Shown here: piece by piece, positions 1 to 10,937 of the stretch
Numbering within the stretch: the first letter of the stretch is position 1
Layout: each line of letters starts with the position of its first letter
Source of the DNA: Phytophthora colocasiae
Lineage: Eukaryota > Oomycota > Peronosporomycetes > Peronosporales > Peronosporaceae
Reading direction: 5' to 3'
NCBI GenBank assembly: GCA_018806915.1
Contig: JAGKQI010000064.1
Coordinates: 248,001-312,000 of the forward strand
Length of the DNA: 64,000 nt
Notes under the pieces: generated by a model
Told to the model about the DNA's origin: nothing
Database searches by the model: none
What the model saw: only the letters and a program-made list of their open reading frames with translations
Translations under genes and position numbers: made by a program

Positions 1-228
1 TCTGCAGTAGAGGTAAATGCTAGTCGGAAGTTTTCTTGCTTCTAGAATGATATAAAAGTCGTTTGTTCTTCTCTCACCACCTCACGACGCAATGCTGACT
101 TGCCAGTACAAGTCTTGCTTACCGATTGCGGTAATGGATCGCACAATCACCTCATAAATTACTTTGTATGGATAAACGGCTGAAAGTCTCGTAAACGTGT
201 TGTAGACTACGCTGACAAGATTCGCTGG

Positions 229-237
229 TCATTTTTC
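229..237 (+). promoter_or_regulatory. Candidate oomycete initiator (Inr)
   Basis: The string TCATTTTTC lies about 30 bp before the effector ATG at 265. It resembles the pyrimidine-rich TCA-T core of oomycete initiator elements, where transcription starts near the A. The placement fits a short 5' leader. This is a motif match by eye only. Confidence 0.4.
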
Positions 238-264
238 AGTTTGCTCAAAGACCAGCAAGCGACA

Positions 265-768
265 ATGCGTCTCCTGTTTGTCGTTACCCTGGTCTTCGCC
301 GCGTTTTTCGCTACATCTAACGTCTCCGCACTGAATCAAAACACTCCATCCAAGCGACTCCTGCGCTCTACAGTTAGCTTCAACGAAGAAGAAGACAGAG
401 GAAGATTGGATTCACTCTCGAAAGAGATCTTGAAACTTCAGAAGCAATTGGCTGTCAAAGCCATGGACAACCCGAAGCTAGCAAGAGCGACTAGAACTTC
501 CTTATTTAAAAGGTTCAACTCCGTGGACCCGAAGAACTTCGATTCGGTGGATGACCTCTTCCGCAGCAAGGCTTTCTTTGACTTGGATTTATACGTCCTC
601 CGCTTGAACCTACTAGACAAATCCAGGGAAAAGAGTGTGGTCGAGGTTTTCAGAAACGGACTAGGGGATAAGAAAGCAATGGAGCTTTTCATTAAAGCAA
701 GTGGGAGCGGTGATGAGGAGGTGAGGAAGTTAGGCAAGTTATTCGCACACACACACACAGCTTCGTAA
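265..768 (+). CDS. Secreted RxLR effector, 167 aa
   Basis: Small secreted protein of the oomycete RxLR class, which is exported by the pathogen and acts on or in host cells. The ATG at 265 was chosen because the signal peptide starts there (hydrophobic residues 2-24, ending near Ala). RLLR is at residues 31-34 and the acidic EEEDR, a dEER-type motif, at 41-45. The remainder is a charged, probably helical C-terminal domain with no motif I recognise, ending in a short His-Thr tail encoded by an AC-rich stretch. The coding sequence is unbroken and has no intron. An Inr-like element precedes it. It shows no clear similarity to the three other effectors in the window. The class is clear; target and activity are unknown. 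Confidence 0.85.
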   Translation: MRLLFVVTLVFAAFFATSNVSALNQNTPSKRLLRSTVSFNEEEDRGRLDSLSKEILKLQKQLAVKAMDNPKLARATRTSLFKRFNSVDPKNFDSVDDLFRSKAFFDLDLYVLRLNLLDKSREKSVVEVFRNGLGDKKAMELFIKASGSGDEEVRKLGKLFAHTHTAS

Positions 769-911
769 TCTGCAGGGAAAATAATTAAAAAGGTGGAGCC
801 TACTTGAGGACGACTACTCCAAGCTACTCGTTAACTTAGAGGTTAAAACTTAAAGACACATAACACTTTTGTCTTCCTAATGTATCATCGGTATCATTTC
901 CAGATTTATCT

Positions 912-2349
912 AGCAGTCCTCCGTAGTTGCTACGGCGCATGACAGCCTTGACAGGATTCTGGAAAGTAGCTTGGGCAGCTTTATACGCAGTTCTGAGTGT
1001 ACGTGGGTCGGTCTCGTACGTCAAAGACTTGACTGCGGTGTTGGACGGGCATCGACCGATGAGCAGCGCCACAGCCTGGAGAAAACCAGCAGCTCCACTA
1101 CAAGTGTCTTGAAGGTAGTCGGAGCCGACACTCAGTCATTGGAGCACTCAAAGCTACTCATGTGGTGCTTGGGGCGAACTTGCACCTAGAATTAGCCAAG
1201 GCACCACCTACCATTAGACCGCCCATCGAGTGTGTGATGATGATGGCATCGGCGATCGTCTTGGACGAGATATTGCTCGTGTTACATACTGACAGGGAGA
1301 AATCGCACACTTTTTGCTGTAGGGAAGCTTCGGTCCACGCGTGGTTGACGGTGTCTAGTCTCGCGTAGTGGACGGAGGAACAGCACGGAGCATTCTCACC
1401 GAAGTTCCCCCAGTAGCTGTCGAATGATTGTTGCGGGGTTTTCATCTCTTGGGTTTGGCCCATGCCATGGATGTAGAGACACGGGCGGGGCTTTGACTTA
1501 CAGGAACATGAAGAGGTCGGCAACTTCACATTCGCTTTCGCTAGGAGGCTTCGAGAGGGGGTGGTTGTACTGTGACGAGCAATTGACTGACCCGTCAGTA
1601 GAGCAAGAGTCACTGGTGTGACGGTGGATGGCTCAACGACTACCTCACACGTAAGTGCTTCTTCCTCGGTTAACAGCGGAGCAGTAATGACTACGGGGTT
1701 GCTCAAGTACTCAACAGTGACGTCGAGATCACTACCGTAGATGGCGAAACCCTGCGACCCCAGCGAACAGGCCACAAAGGTCATCCCGCCGAGTGAACTC
1801 TTAAGCAGTCTATCTCTCGAACAGGATACAACTTCGCCATCGGAAGTTGCACTGGAGATCGGAATGGCGTCGTTGAGTACTGTTATGATCGAGTTGAGAG
1901 CCGGTAGAGAGCTAGCAGCGATGCATCGAGCAGTCTCGGGGGTACTGGCGTTGTCTACTGCCGACTTGACGTAGTACACGATGCCGTCCACTAGCAGCAA
2001 GGTGCGGGATGTGGTTTCATCCACGAACTCAGCGTAACCATCATAGAGGACGGTAGTGTTGTCCGGAGATATGACGGGGTTAGCGAAGATGTCGAACTCG
2101 GAATGCCCGAAGATCTCCATTGAGCTGCGCTTGAGAGAGAAGTGAAGTCGGAGCGATGGTGCATCAGCCAGGGATGATTGTTGAGCAAGATCTTGGTCAA
2201 TCGGGCTAGGACTATGATCACGACGGCGACAGCAAGCACTGAGAGCAGTGAGAGAGCTGCCAGGACACGGGTAGGTGTGGCCCACCCACTGGGTGGCACC
2301 CAGTGTGAGAGTTCGTTGTTTGGGTTAGGAATGGAGTCTGGTCGTGCAT
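912..2349 (-). pseudogene. Lipase-like membrane protein, broken copy A
   Basis: Alpha/beta-hydrolase of lipase type with an N-terminal membrane anchor. The oxyanion segment HGMGQ and the nucleophile elbow THSMGG are present. Against copy B (46698-48393) it carries about 13 extra bases near 2281-2300 and a deletion of about 16 bases near 2215, both shifting the frame in the anchor region. It also has a TGA at 1158-1160 just after the nucleophile region, a 2-base deletion near 1131, and loss of the C-terminal part that holds the likely catalytic His. It lies downstream of the effector gene at 2601-3383 on the same strand. The breaks make it non-functional as read. The family assignment rests on the GxSxG-type motif and overall shape. 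Confidence 0.75.
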
Positions 2350-2600
2350 TGCCGAAATGCCCGAGAGGTGGAAGGAAGAAGAGTGAGCTGAGCAGGAGGA
2401 AGCTTGCACCGCTTGATCTGCCTGCCATCCATGGCAGAGATACTAAGAGGTGCAGTCAAGTCCGGTTGAGTTTCCATGCCTCCCTCCAATTATCTTGAAG
2501 AGTGTAACGAGCGTTCCTCATCGAAGTAAGACAACACGCTGGGCTTTTACTCTGCCATGAACCAAACTCTCCATTACCATTGCGTTCTTACTAAAAAAAG

Positions 2601-3383
2601 CTACAACTTCGGCGGATGAAGTTTCTTCCTAGTCTCCAAAAAGTACTGGTAGTACGGGTTCTTCTCGCGTACCGAGCGTACCGCGTAAAACAGCCCCAAG
2701 AACTCCCTCACCTCCTCGCTAAGTCTATTCGACTCCGCCCAAATGTGTGCCCTAACGAATTTTTCCGTCGTCGACGCTTTCTCGTCGATAAAATACGTGC
2801 CACGATAGTTAGGTGTGTCAAAGCTCATAATTCGGTGTTCGTCGAACGAGTCGGCGTAGCGCTTGTAGACTCGAAACGGTTCTGTGCCTTCTAGTTTATT
2901 GATCTGAGCGGTAATGTCGTCAAATTTCATACCTGGTTGAAGAGTGATCATGCTGTCGAGCCCCTGCTCTTTCCAAACTTTGTAAGTTGAATAGCTGCTG
3001 CTAGCTAAGTCGAACATCTTAAGCCCTTCATGCCTGTGCTTGTATTTCAGGTAGAGCGGGTGGTTCGCGCCCAGCTTCTTCTTCACGTACTCTGGAGATT
3101 TGCCGACAAACTCCTGCCACCAGAATAGCTTCACTTTCAATGGGATTTTATCGGAGATCTTGGATTTAAGCGACGATAACCCTCCGCCACCGGGGGCTCT
3201 CATCTCACTGTCTGTCATGTCGTCCTTCACAGCGTCGACATTGTCCTTTGTGGTGAGTCGAAGTGATCTTCTTGCCTTGGCCCCACCTGTGTCACAGGTG
3301 GCACCTGTCGACTGGGCGGTTGTCCTTAGAGCGTTGGTAGTGACAAGGGCAACCACCAGTAGAAGGAGAATAAAGAGACGCAT
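2601..3383 (-). CDS. RxLR effector, duplicated family member A, 260 aa
   Basis: Secreted effector-type protein. The ATG at 3383 begins a signal peptide (residues 1-19). RSLR is at residues 39-42, and a degenerate dEER (DSEMR) at 58-62. After a Gly-rich linker comes a conserved stretch rich in Lys and Leu, then a Trp-rich helix with the order W, F, SP, YV, LG that resembles the W-motif of WY-type effector folds; a Tyr-rich helix follows near residues 185-200. It is unbroken and intron-less. Copies B (48640-49410) and C (50116-50919) are clear paralogues. The open frame upstream of the ATG is part of the longer reading frame but lacks a signal peptide, so the shorter start was used. Confidence 0.8.
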   Translation of the reverse strand: MRLFILLLLVVALVTTNALRTTAQSTGATCDTGGAKARRSLRLTTKDNVDAVKDDMTDSEMRAPGGGGLSSLKSKISDKIPLKVKLFWWQEFVGKSPEYVKKKLGANHPLYLKYKHRHEGLKMFDLASSSYSTYKVWKEQGLDSMITLQPGMKFDDITAQINKLEGTEPFRVYKRYADSFDEHRIMSFDTPNYRGTYFIDEKASTTEKFVRAHIWAESNRLSEEVREFLGLFYAVRSVREKNPYYQYFLETRKKLHPPKL

Positions 3384-3483
3384 ATCAGATGGAAGATCGC
3401 GTACAGCAATGAGGCAAATTCCAAACTGGTGCAGCAACTCAATGGATATCTGTACAGGCTGTATTATCTTACCCTGAACGAGT

Positions 3484-3829
3484 TTGATACAATGTAGTAT
3501 CCTCACAGCTAGAATTCCCAGAAGTTTACCGACATTTTACCATAAACTTATGCCAGATAAATTTTGCCTCCCGTAACCGCAAAATTTGTCCCGTACCCGT
3601 TGTACTTCTTATCCGTCAACATAGTTGACTTCGAGTTGGTGGGCGTTGTGATTTGTCCTGACACTGAAGTGGACGGCGTTACTACAACCTAATACCGACA
3701 AGACGACACGTCTTGCAGCAACATATGGAGGACTTATGACTTAACAAGCGACTTAACAAACAACACAAGATTGATGAATAGAGCCAGTGGCGTAAAATAT
3801 TCTTGAAGATATTAGTGCAACTTTGAAAG
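3484..3829. other. Gene-free spacer
   Basis: AT-rich spacer between duplication unit A and the next gene. I see no open frame, inverted repeat or transposon end in it. Confidence 0.5.
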
Positions 3830-4547
3830 TTACCGATTGTAAACGTGAATTTTGCAAATACCTGAGAGCAGCTGTTTCAAAAACAAACATGAACGAAGAT
3901 ACCACCAGAGGCTGCGCCAGCCCTCGTGGTCCTGAAGATAATACAGCGATCCCAGTATATTCTTAGTAACGTTCAGCGCCGCGGCAACACTCCCATTATT
4001 GCCTAATCCGTCAATATCATCGTTGCTGGAGCTCAACTCGTTCATACAGACCTCTTCAGCACCGTCCACTGCCTCTCTTTCTTGTGTAGCTACCTCGAAA
4101 GCTCCACCATTTGCGTCGTCGATTAGTACACCACCATTTTCTTCTTGGGGCGCTTCGTTATCCCTGGAGCCGGGCTCAGCTTCCTGAACAGAGTCTAACG
4201 ATCCATCCGATCCATCAATGTAGTCTTCGTCATTTAGATTGTCCTTTGTGATGCCTTGGTTAGCCACCAGATAGTCAATGCGCCCCCGAGGGCGCAAACT
4301 GGCACGACGTTCTGTAACCAAGAATTAGCACTTATACTACTATTGACTGGTGTTGCTGTAGCTTACCTGCATTACCCACATTGTCCGCCTGTGGCTTCTT
4401 CTTCCCCTTCATATTAGGTATGACTTGGGTCTGTTGCTGCTTGTACAGCTTCCCCATGGCAGCGCCAGACGTGCGATCCTTCTCCCTTCCTCGGGTTATG
4501 GAGAAAATGGGAGGCAGTCCCTCATCGTACTTAAGAACAACCGACAA
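3830..4547 (-). CDS. Unrecognised spliced acidic protein
   Basis: Two frames join well across an intron at about 4314-4365 (GT..AG on the minus strand). The first exon reads into NVGNA and continues as ERRASLRPRGRID. The product has a Lys-rich N-terminal part, a basic RPRGR patch and a long acidic middle with Asn, Asp and Glu runs. The 3' end near 3830 may really be another intron, because the last residues (CKIHVYN) look untranslated-like. No conserved domain is recognised. It lies just outside the left end of piggyBac element 1 and could belong to an older repeat. Exon limits at both ends are uncertain. Confidence 0.4.
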
Positions 4548-5003
4548 ATTTGAATTTCAAATATTTTGAATGAATAGCTTACCAGCAAAATTTACATGAA
4601 TAGCTTACCCAGCAACATAAATCTGCTTTGCGTTGCTCTCAGTGATGTATCGTCTAGTTGTAATTAGGTTGTAGTAATGACTCCCCACTGAAGTGGCAGG
4701 TGGGCCTACAGAGCGAATTTTAACGAATCATTTAGCCAGAACGAAATATATTAGCTAATAAAAAAATAGTGGTAGTCAATTGTGCAGCAGCAAGTCGATT
4801 TTTTTTGCAGAATTTTTTCCGGCACTGTGATTGGCTGAGACAGTTTTTCGCTAAATCGGTGCAGGACGGGCTTTTGCAGTAGATTTTTTTTTATCCGTCG
4901 AAGATAATATTCACGACTGAGAACAAGCCACCGCACTTCGCAATTCGCGCCGTTTGGCACAAGTGGATCAAGCGACAGCGCCTCTTCCGGAAGAGGATCT
5001 TTC

Positions 5004-5020
5004 TTAACCCCTCCAGTACG
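5004..5020 (+). repeat. Left TIR of piggyBac element 1 with TTAA
   Basis: TTAA plus a 13-base inverted repeat that matches 10921-10937 exactly in reverse complement. Confidence 0.9.
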
Positions 5021-7225
5021 AAAAAAAAGTGTTTTATATGCAGTATTCAGCATAATTAGTCTTGGCATTTGTATGTTACGGGGTAGGGTGGACCTGGGTG
5101 ATAGGTAGGCTAAGGACACAAACGTGCTAAAGGTGCATGTAAACTGAATATGAATTCACCATGACACGGTGTTGAACTGCATTATTCACCATTATGAAGA
5201 TAGAGACTGGACACGTTTCCCGCCAACTTGAACAGAAACGAATGCGTTCGTTAGGCCAGTTTCAAAAATTTTGAATTTGATACTTCCAATACAAACTCTT
5301 ATATAGAAAGGAGGTGTGTCATCCCTATGATTTGTTGCAATCAAAAGAAAGTGTAATGTGTTTGATGTGTGATGATCAGACTTGGGATGTGCTGATGATG
5401 TGCTGCTAGACAGCACGCAATGTAATCATATAGAGACCGAATAATACAGCTTATATGCAGGTCATTATTCATTACCACCTACGGACTTGTTCTGCGCCTT
5501 TTGTTTGAAGCCGGAGTGCTCGGCGTGCCCGGAGACGATGGTGTTCCTGGCGTTGCACGTATGGCCTTGCGTCGCACTCGAATACTCCTACCGCTTTGAA
5601 CGGGGATAAGCTTTCCATCGGCCCACTCCTTGTGTCAGATATCCCAGCACGTCATTGCCACTCCACGCACTTTGCGACGCGCTCGCATACACAGGGAAAT
5701 AGGACCCGTGGTGTTGCACTCACTGCAGAAAAATGAAGTTGTCGACGCACGCTGCACTCCTGCGCGCAACACAGAGCACACCTTGCATGTCCTTTGTCGA
5801 CGTTTTGCCTGGGTATCCGCATTTCGCCACTCATCAACTTGGCGAGCCGTGTGACCTGTCGTTTGGCTTTTTCCAGTCGAAATTGGCTCGTATGAAGCGG
5901 TTTCAGGTGGCCGCTGAGTACCGAATGTGTTAGCTTCGTACATGTCCGCCGGCACCAGGCTGCAAAGTTGCATATGCAGCTTCTTCAAGTACTTGACGTG
6001 GCTCAATGGGCTGGATGTCTTGTTCTTGTGAAAACCCTTGTGAACGATGTAACTGTTCACAATAACCACATCAATTAGACCGAGCACAAGCGACTTGTAG
6101 TATTTTTTGAATCGGAGGGCTCGCTGGAGCGAGTAGCGCTGTAGTCGCAGCTGGTCGTGGACGTCCACGCCTCCCATGAAGGCGTGGTAATCCTTCACGA
6201 CACGGGGGCACGCCACTTCCACTTGGGTTGCACTATCCTGCCAAACAACGCGGTCCATTTCAAGACTTCCACCAGTGCACAGGAAGTGAACCGGACGTGA
6301 GTCCCACCAGCTAATTGCCGCCATACTGGGGACGTGCTTCGACTTAGACACTTTGAAGGATCCGCGTGCAATCTCTGCAGGACGAGTTTTTTTCTTCTCG
6401 ATCACAGCAAGCCGGTTTGTCATGATGTCCCAACGCAGTAAAAACCCATGACCAGCAACTGTATAGCTAGCGCAACGGATGTATAAAATCGGTCTATTAC
6501 GACCAGCCGCATGCCTTCTTTCTTTGACTCACGACCAAAAACCTCCAGTAGGTTTCGAACCACTGCTGCCGGCCCAGACTTCATGTCAATGTTGTGCGCA
6601 TCGCGTGAGTGCTCCTTCTTCCCGCAGTAGACCTCAAACCTGTTCATATTCAGTTTAAAATTCTTCAGTCAGTGATCGAAAGCTGCATAATGCACTGTAG
6701 TGAAAAGAAACTTGCAAAAAAAACTTACCGGATGCAGTAAGCAGTGACTGCACTACAAAGCATAAAGAGCTTTGTGCCCCACTTGTGGGGCTTGTCTTTT
6801 AGGTCACACGCATCTTGTTGAACGATGATCGACTTGGCAGAATAGCCTCATCAAAAGCCAAGTGAGCAGGAGCGACATAGCCTCGAACGAACGTCCGTTG
6901 GAGAACTTCTACAACTTTTCTGATTTTTCCGGCTCTGTCGGTATGTGATCTGGGGTCTGCGTTCGAATTGAAGTGCAGATTGTGCGAAATTTCTAGAAAG
7001 CGGTCACGCGCTAGCACCGATCCGAAGCAGCCTCGAGAAATCGCTCCTTCATCAGTAGTCTTCCAGTGGTTTGTCAGTTTTTCGCGGTTAGGAGCTATAG
7101 CTCGAGCGATCAATAGGCCAATAAACCGCCCGAGTTCATGAGGCAATATAGGCTTCATTCCTTCCAGTTCGTGTTCAATATTCCGTCTTGTCTTTTTGGG
7201 AAGCTTGTCATTGAATCTTCGTTTA

Positions 7226-9179
7226 CAGAGGGCGACAGCATCGAGGACGGTTTTTTGACCCCCCACAAAAATTGCACCAAACGATTTCTCGTGGCGTGTT
7301 GATTCGATTGGTGGTACTCTCGTTAAATATCTTCCAGGCGTTCACGGGGAAACTTCGAGTTAAGTTGACACCTATATAAGAGTTCACTACTCTTTATTAG
7401 CAGTAAAAAATATACTATTTCGGTTTACGTAAGCCAATCACGTTGCTAGAAATATTGTTAATCAGATGCACTATCATCTTCGGACGTTTGTTCATCGCAG
7501 GCATTCATAGCCTCGAGATGATTCTTAAGCTTGACCAACTGCTTGTTTGCACTATCAATACAACCCAGCACAGTCGAAGGTGCTAGGTTGGCGAAGGCTC
7601 GCTCTAGGCGCGGCCGAATGTCAGCAAACGTTGTGGTAGTGGTGTATTGGAGACCGACTTCTCCCTTTACGATAGTCCAAACAATTTCGATAACATCATG
7701 ACCTTTTGCTCGTGCCATGCTAACTACCACAGGAACGACTTGTGCTTTGATGTAGCTAGACAAAATTTCCCACAAAATTGGCTTTGTTGCATTTTCAGGG
7801 ACTTCCAGACCATATTCTCGCATTGAATCCAGCATTTTACCCGCGCAATGCCTGACTTAGGTGTCGATTTAGGCAGCACTTTTTGGTATTTGGCATTGTC
7901 CATCACGATAACACAGTTTTTGAGCCCCATAGTATCTAACACACTTAGCAATTTTTTCATCCACTCGACGAAATAATCGTGACAAAACATTCCATGGTAG
8001 TCTTTTGTCTGTTTTCCTCCCTCAAAAATGTCCACCGTATCTGACAGCAGCTGAGCCGATGTTCGGAGGTACGATCGTTATCATCTACATCGATCTTTGT
8101 CCAAAATTGCAGCTATAAAGCAAAGCCTCCTGCCTTTATGCTTAGCTTTGACACTTCTTGTATCCGTCGGATCAAATAGCGAGTCGTTGTGGCGTGCATA
8201 GTGCTGGTGTATGTAACTCTCATCAAGATACACAGTACGCCGCGATGAACGTTCACTGTTAGTCATTTGCTGAATGTATTCTGCCCTCGCCAAGTTATTA
8301 GCAGCAGACAGCTTCAATCATTTTCCTTTATGAGCACCTATCATACCTTGCCCCTTCAGAAAGCGTTGCACGGTTCGTAAACTGATTTTGAGGCGTCTGC
8401 ATCGTTCATGTCAACCACTAAATACTTCACTTCAACTAACAAATGCATCACATCTTTAGCTGTCGTTCTAGTCTGGGTCTCACAGCGACCACGAATAAAG
8501 TCACGCACAGATGCTTGTATTGCCAACGATCGCGGAAGTCGTGTCATTTTATCCTCTCGGTTTGCCGGAAGGGCAGCAGCAACAACGTATCCGTCAGCAT
8601 TATACGCAGACCAAACATCTCCGACTGTTTTGTTTGAGCGGTTGAGTAATCGAGTGATTTTGTTGGTCACTCCTTCGTTTTTGGCTGCACTTCCCTACGG
8701 AAATTGACCTGCAATGCGAGTATGTCGAGCTTTTCTCCTATGGTAAGAGCCCCACTGCGGTTATCTTTCACATACTCGATCGCTCTCTCTGCGTCAGCTT
8801 GGCCTCGACGAGGTTTCTTGCTGCGGCGCTTGGACGCCATCTCTGAATGTGAATTCTGCAGTGGTATTGCTATTTTTGACTCCGATTTGCGGCGGGGATA
8901 AAACAGTCACCTGCACAACATAATAAATTGAATGGTATATAATGTCAACATATATGTATTCACACGGTTCAAATATCCTGTTGTCAGTGGCTAAAATGGC
9001 GTTAGGGTTGCGATACAAAATAACATCGCATCTAGTATGCAAGGTCTGAGGAGATAAAGCAGCTGGCTTACAGCATACAGTGTCAGTTGCAACAGGTTGG
9101 GAGCTTCCAAATTTCGTAGAAATCGACGTAGTATTGACGAAGTAACACCAAAAACCGTCCTCGATGCTGTCGCCCTCTG
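7226..9179 (-). mobile_element. Nested Tc1/IS630-like element with 30-bp TIRs
   Basis: The terminal inverted repeats at 7226-7255 and 9150-9179 are identical over 30 bases and begin CAGAGGGCGACAGCATCGAG. The 3-base sequence TTA flanks both sides (7223-7225 and 9180-9182), the apparent target-site duplication. Removing the element plus one TTA joins the host transposase in frame (...GCT AAA CGA AGA...), which supports the boundaries. Inside is a DDE transposase on the minus strand. Confidence 0.85.
7458..8840 (-). pseudogene. Tc1/IS630-like DDE transposase
   Basis: The start is probably the ATG at 8840 (Lys/Arg-rich MASKRRSKKP...). A helix-turn-helix region follows across a frame break near 8670, then the catalytic core: VYLDESYIH (first Asp, near 8230), VIVMDNAKYQK (second Asp, near 7900) and IEIVW (Glu, near 7670). 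Frame changes occur near 8670, 8356-8317, 8081-8035 and 7835-7724. Between the HDV and IEIVW segments the stretch usually seen before the catalytic Glu in this family appears to be missing, consistent with an in-frame deletion. The acidic tail ends SEDDSASD. Not functional as read. Confidence 0.75.
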
Positions 9180-10864
9180 TTAGCTCAATACCGTCTTAAG
9201 GCGGCATCCACTCGCAATGGCAACTTTTCACGGTGATATTCATTTGAGCAGGCAGCAATATGCTGCGACAGAACTACCGGCATGAAGTAAAACAAATAGC
9301 GCAACCGGCGAGTCTCCTCGACGCAACACTTCCGCACTTGGACCTGAGTAACCTTGTCTCAACCCCGGGTGGCTTCTAGTGTCATTAACCGGCTCATATG
9401 GGCTCATAAGATATTCGTGGATGTCGGGCTGGACAATATCTTCCCAACCAACCGTACCCATCTCGCGCAACACGGTATCCTTCAGGTTTCCAGCCAACAC
9501 CTCGTCTTCTCCACCAAATTTGGACAGGAAGTCCTCCGCGAAAACCATTTTATCTGAAATTTGCTGTTCTGTTGCTTCAAGATCATCGGACACATCGTCT
9601 GGAACACAGAATGCTTCTGGGCCTTCATCCGAGCCGTATTCTCCAATTTTAATGTCATCCTTCTCTGCTTCATCGCCCGATTTCATTGCCCCAAATTGTG
9701 ACCCGACATCTCCGTCAAGAACTGCATTCAGCACGTCGCTGCTGCCTGCCAGGAGCTCACTCCCAAATGAGATGGTTTGATCACCATCTTCATCGGAATC
9801 GTCTGTCATGACACCACATCACATGCAACACAATAGTCAGTATTAAAATTCAGTCCAACATGCAGCATTGCATTCAGCATACAATTCAGTATTACATGCA
9901 GCTTATTATACAGCTTACCATTCTCGAATTCGCTTGCAGATGCTGCACTATCGTTTGGAGGTATGACGAAGCCGAATCGTCGAATTCCGACCCCGTATCC
10001 ACGTCTTGGACATGAGGTGATGTCGCCAAGAGACCGTGGTGGTGTGCTCGCAACAGGACTAGGACTTTGGTTCAAGGAACTACGGGTACGTCGCTTACCC
10101 TGTGCCAGACGTGGCGGTGTCGTGACAGGTGGCGTCGCGTCTGTTGCCGCTTGTGACTGGTTCGTAGTCACGGGAGAAAAAGCCGCTTGAACTGGAGGCG
10201 TAACGGTAGGAGCTGCTGCGTCACCATGTTCTGCTGAAGGAGCTGCAGGCGCTATTTGACCGTGGAGAGGAACACCAGCCTCCTTGCGCAGCACTGGTAC
10301 CAATACCACGATAGGTTAGAAAATATGTATAAACCGCTTTGATTTTAACATACCTAGAGCGTAATACTCCAACACAACCCTCTCACCCCGGACGTAGTCA
10401 ACGCCTTCCGTCACCGTTATTTTGCGGCCAGGACGGATGTAGAAGTAGCGACGTCTATGCTGCGCCGTGGTGGCGGCTTACGCGTCCACCCTTTCTCCTT
10501 GAGCTCTTTCCAGACGGACTTGAAGGAGAGGTTTTTTTCCGGTCACCTCGCTGTCCAGCACTACCATACTCTCTATTCGCCACTTGATCTCTGGCCGCGA
10601 ATGAGGGAGTTTTTGCGAAAGCGACAGCTTGCCAGCCACACGTTGGGCCCGTTGGACCACACGTCTGGCGGTGTCTCTAAAAAATAATGCAAATCAGTTG
10701 CAGTTTCGCAGAACTCGTTGAGAATTTATATTTCAAAATTCTAAAAACCCTGGTCGATGCACACTTCAACAGAGGTACAGAAACAAAACAAGTGCTTGAC
10801 TTGGTGTTTGTATGCCACTGTGGCGGGGGAGAGGACACCAATACAAACTTTAAGTCTAAATTTG

Positions 10865-10890
10865 CTTAAACTGAATATATTCAGTTTAAG
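10865..10890. repeat. 26-bp perfect palindrome inside piggyBac 1 right end
   Basis: CTTAAACTGAATA followed by its exact reverse complement. Related fragments (TTCAGTTTAA, TAAACTGAATAT) occur near 6652 and 5136. It may be a subterminal transposase-binding repeat; that role is inferred. Confidence 0.7.
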
Positions 10891-10920
10891 TGGATAGGCT
10901 ATGCTGCATTATGCAGCATC

Positions 10921-10937
10921 CGTACTGGAGGGGTTAA
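10921..10937 (-). repeat. Right TIR of piggyBac element 1 with TTAA
   Basis: Exact inverted copy of 5004-5020. Just inside it are a short hairpin (GCTGCAT/ATGCAGC) and a 26-base palindrome at 10865-10890. Confidence 0.9.

Larger units (their letters stand above)
912..3480 (-). repeat. Segmental duplication unit A (lipase-like + effector)
   Basis: This block is strongly similar, including non-coding sequence, to about 46950-49510 (unit B) and partly to 49640-51010 (unit C). Each unit read on the minus strand is an RxLR effector gene followed by a lipase-like gene. Edges were judged by eye where matching sequence stops. Confidence 0.8.
5635..10309 (-). pseudogene. piggyBac transposase, element 1 (interrupted)
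   Basis: DDE/D transposase of the piggyBac family (DDE_Tnp_1_7 type). In coding order: a Pro/Ala-rich then acidic N-terminus (10309-9240, with an intron near 9810-9920), a FYFMP..IAACSNEY segment read in another frame near 9200-9290, then the core from 7222 down. All three catalytic Asp contexts are present: FDEAILP near 6850, IDRFYTS near 6500, and MGGVDVHDQ near 6170. A Cys-rich zinc-binding tail (CKVC ... CSEC) ends at the stop near 5635. The gene is split by a nested transposon (7226-9179) and by frame changes at about 6650-6800, 6420 and 9290, some of which may be introns. The core seems otherwise well kept, so decay is fairly recent. Confidence 0.8.
5004..10937 (-). mobile_element. piggyBac element 1 with TTAA ends
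   Basis: The left end is TTAA at 5004-5007 followed by CCCCTCCAGTACG (5008-5020). The right end is its exact reverse complement (10921-10933) followed by TTAA (10934-10937). TTAA duplication and a C-rich terminus are hallmarks of piggyBac elements. The interior holds a piggyBac transposase in broken frames and a nested Tc1/IS630-like element. Confidence 0.9.

Noticed and set aside
438..758. Antisense frame of 106 codons over the first effector
   Set aside because: Shadow of the RxLR gene; no start context or domain.
751..762. AC microsatellite
   Set aside because: Only six repeats, within the effector 3' end; no sign of function beyond encoding His-Thr.
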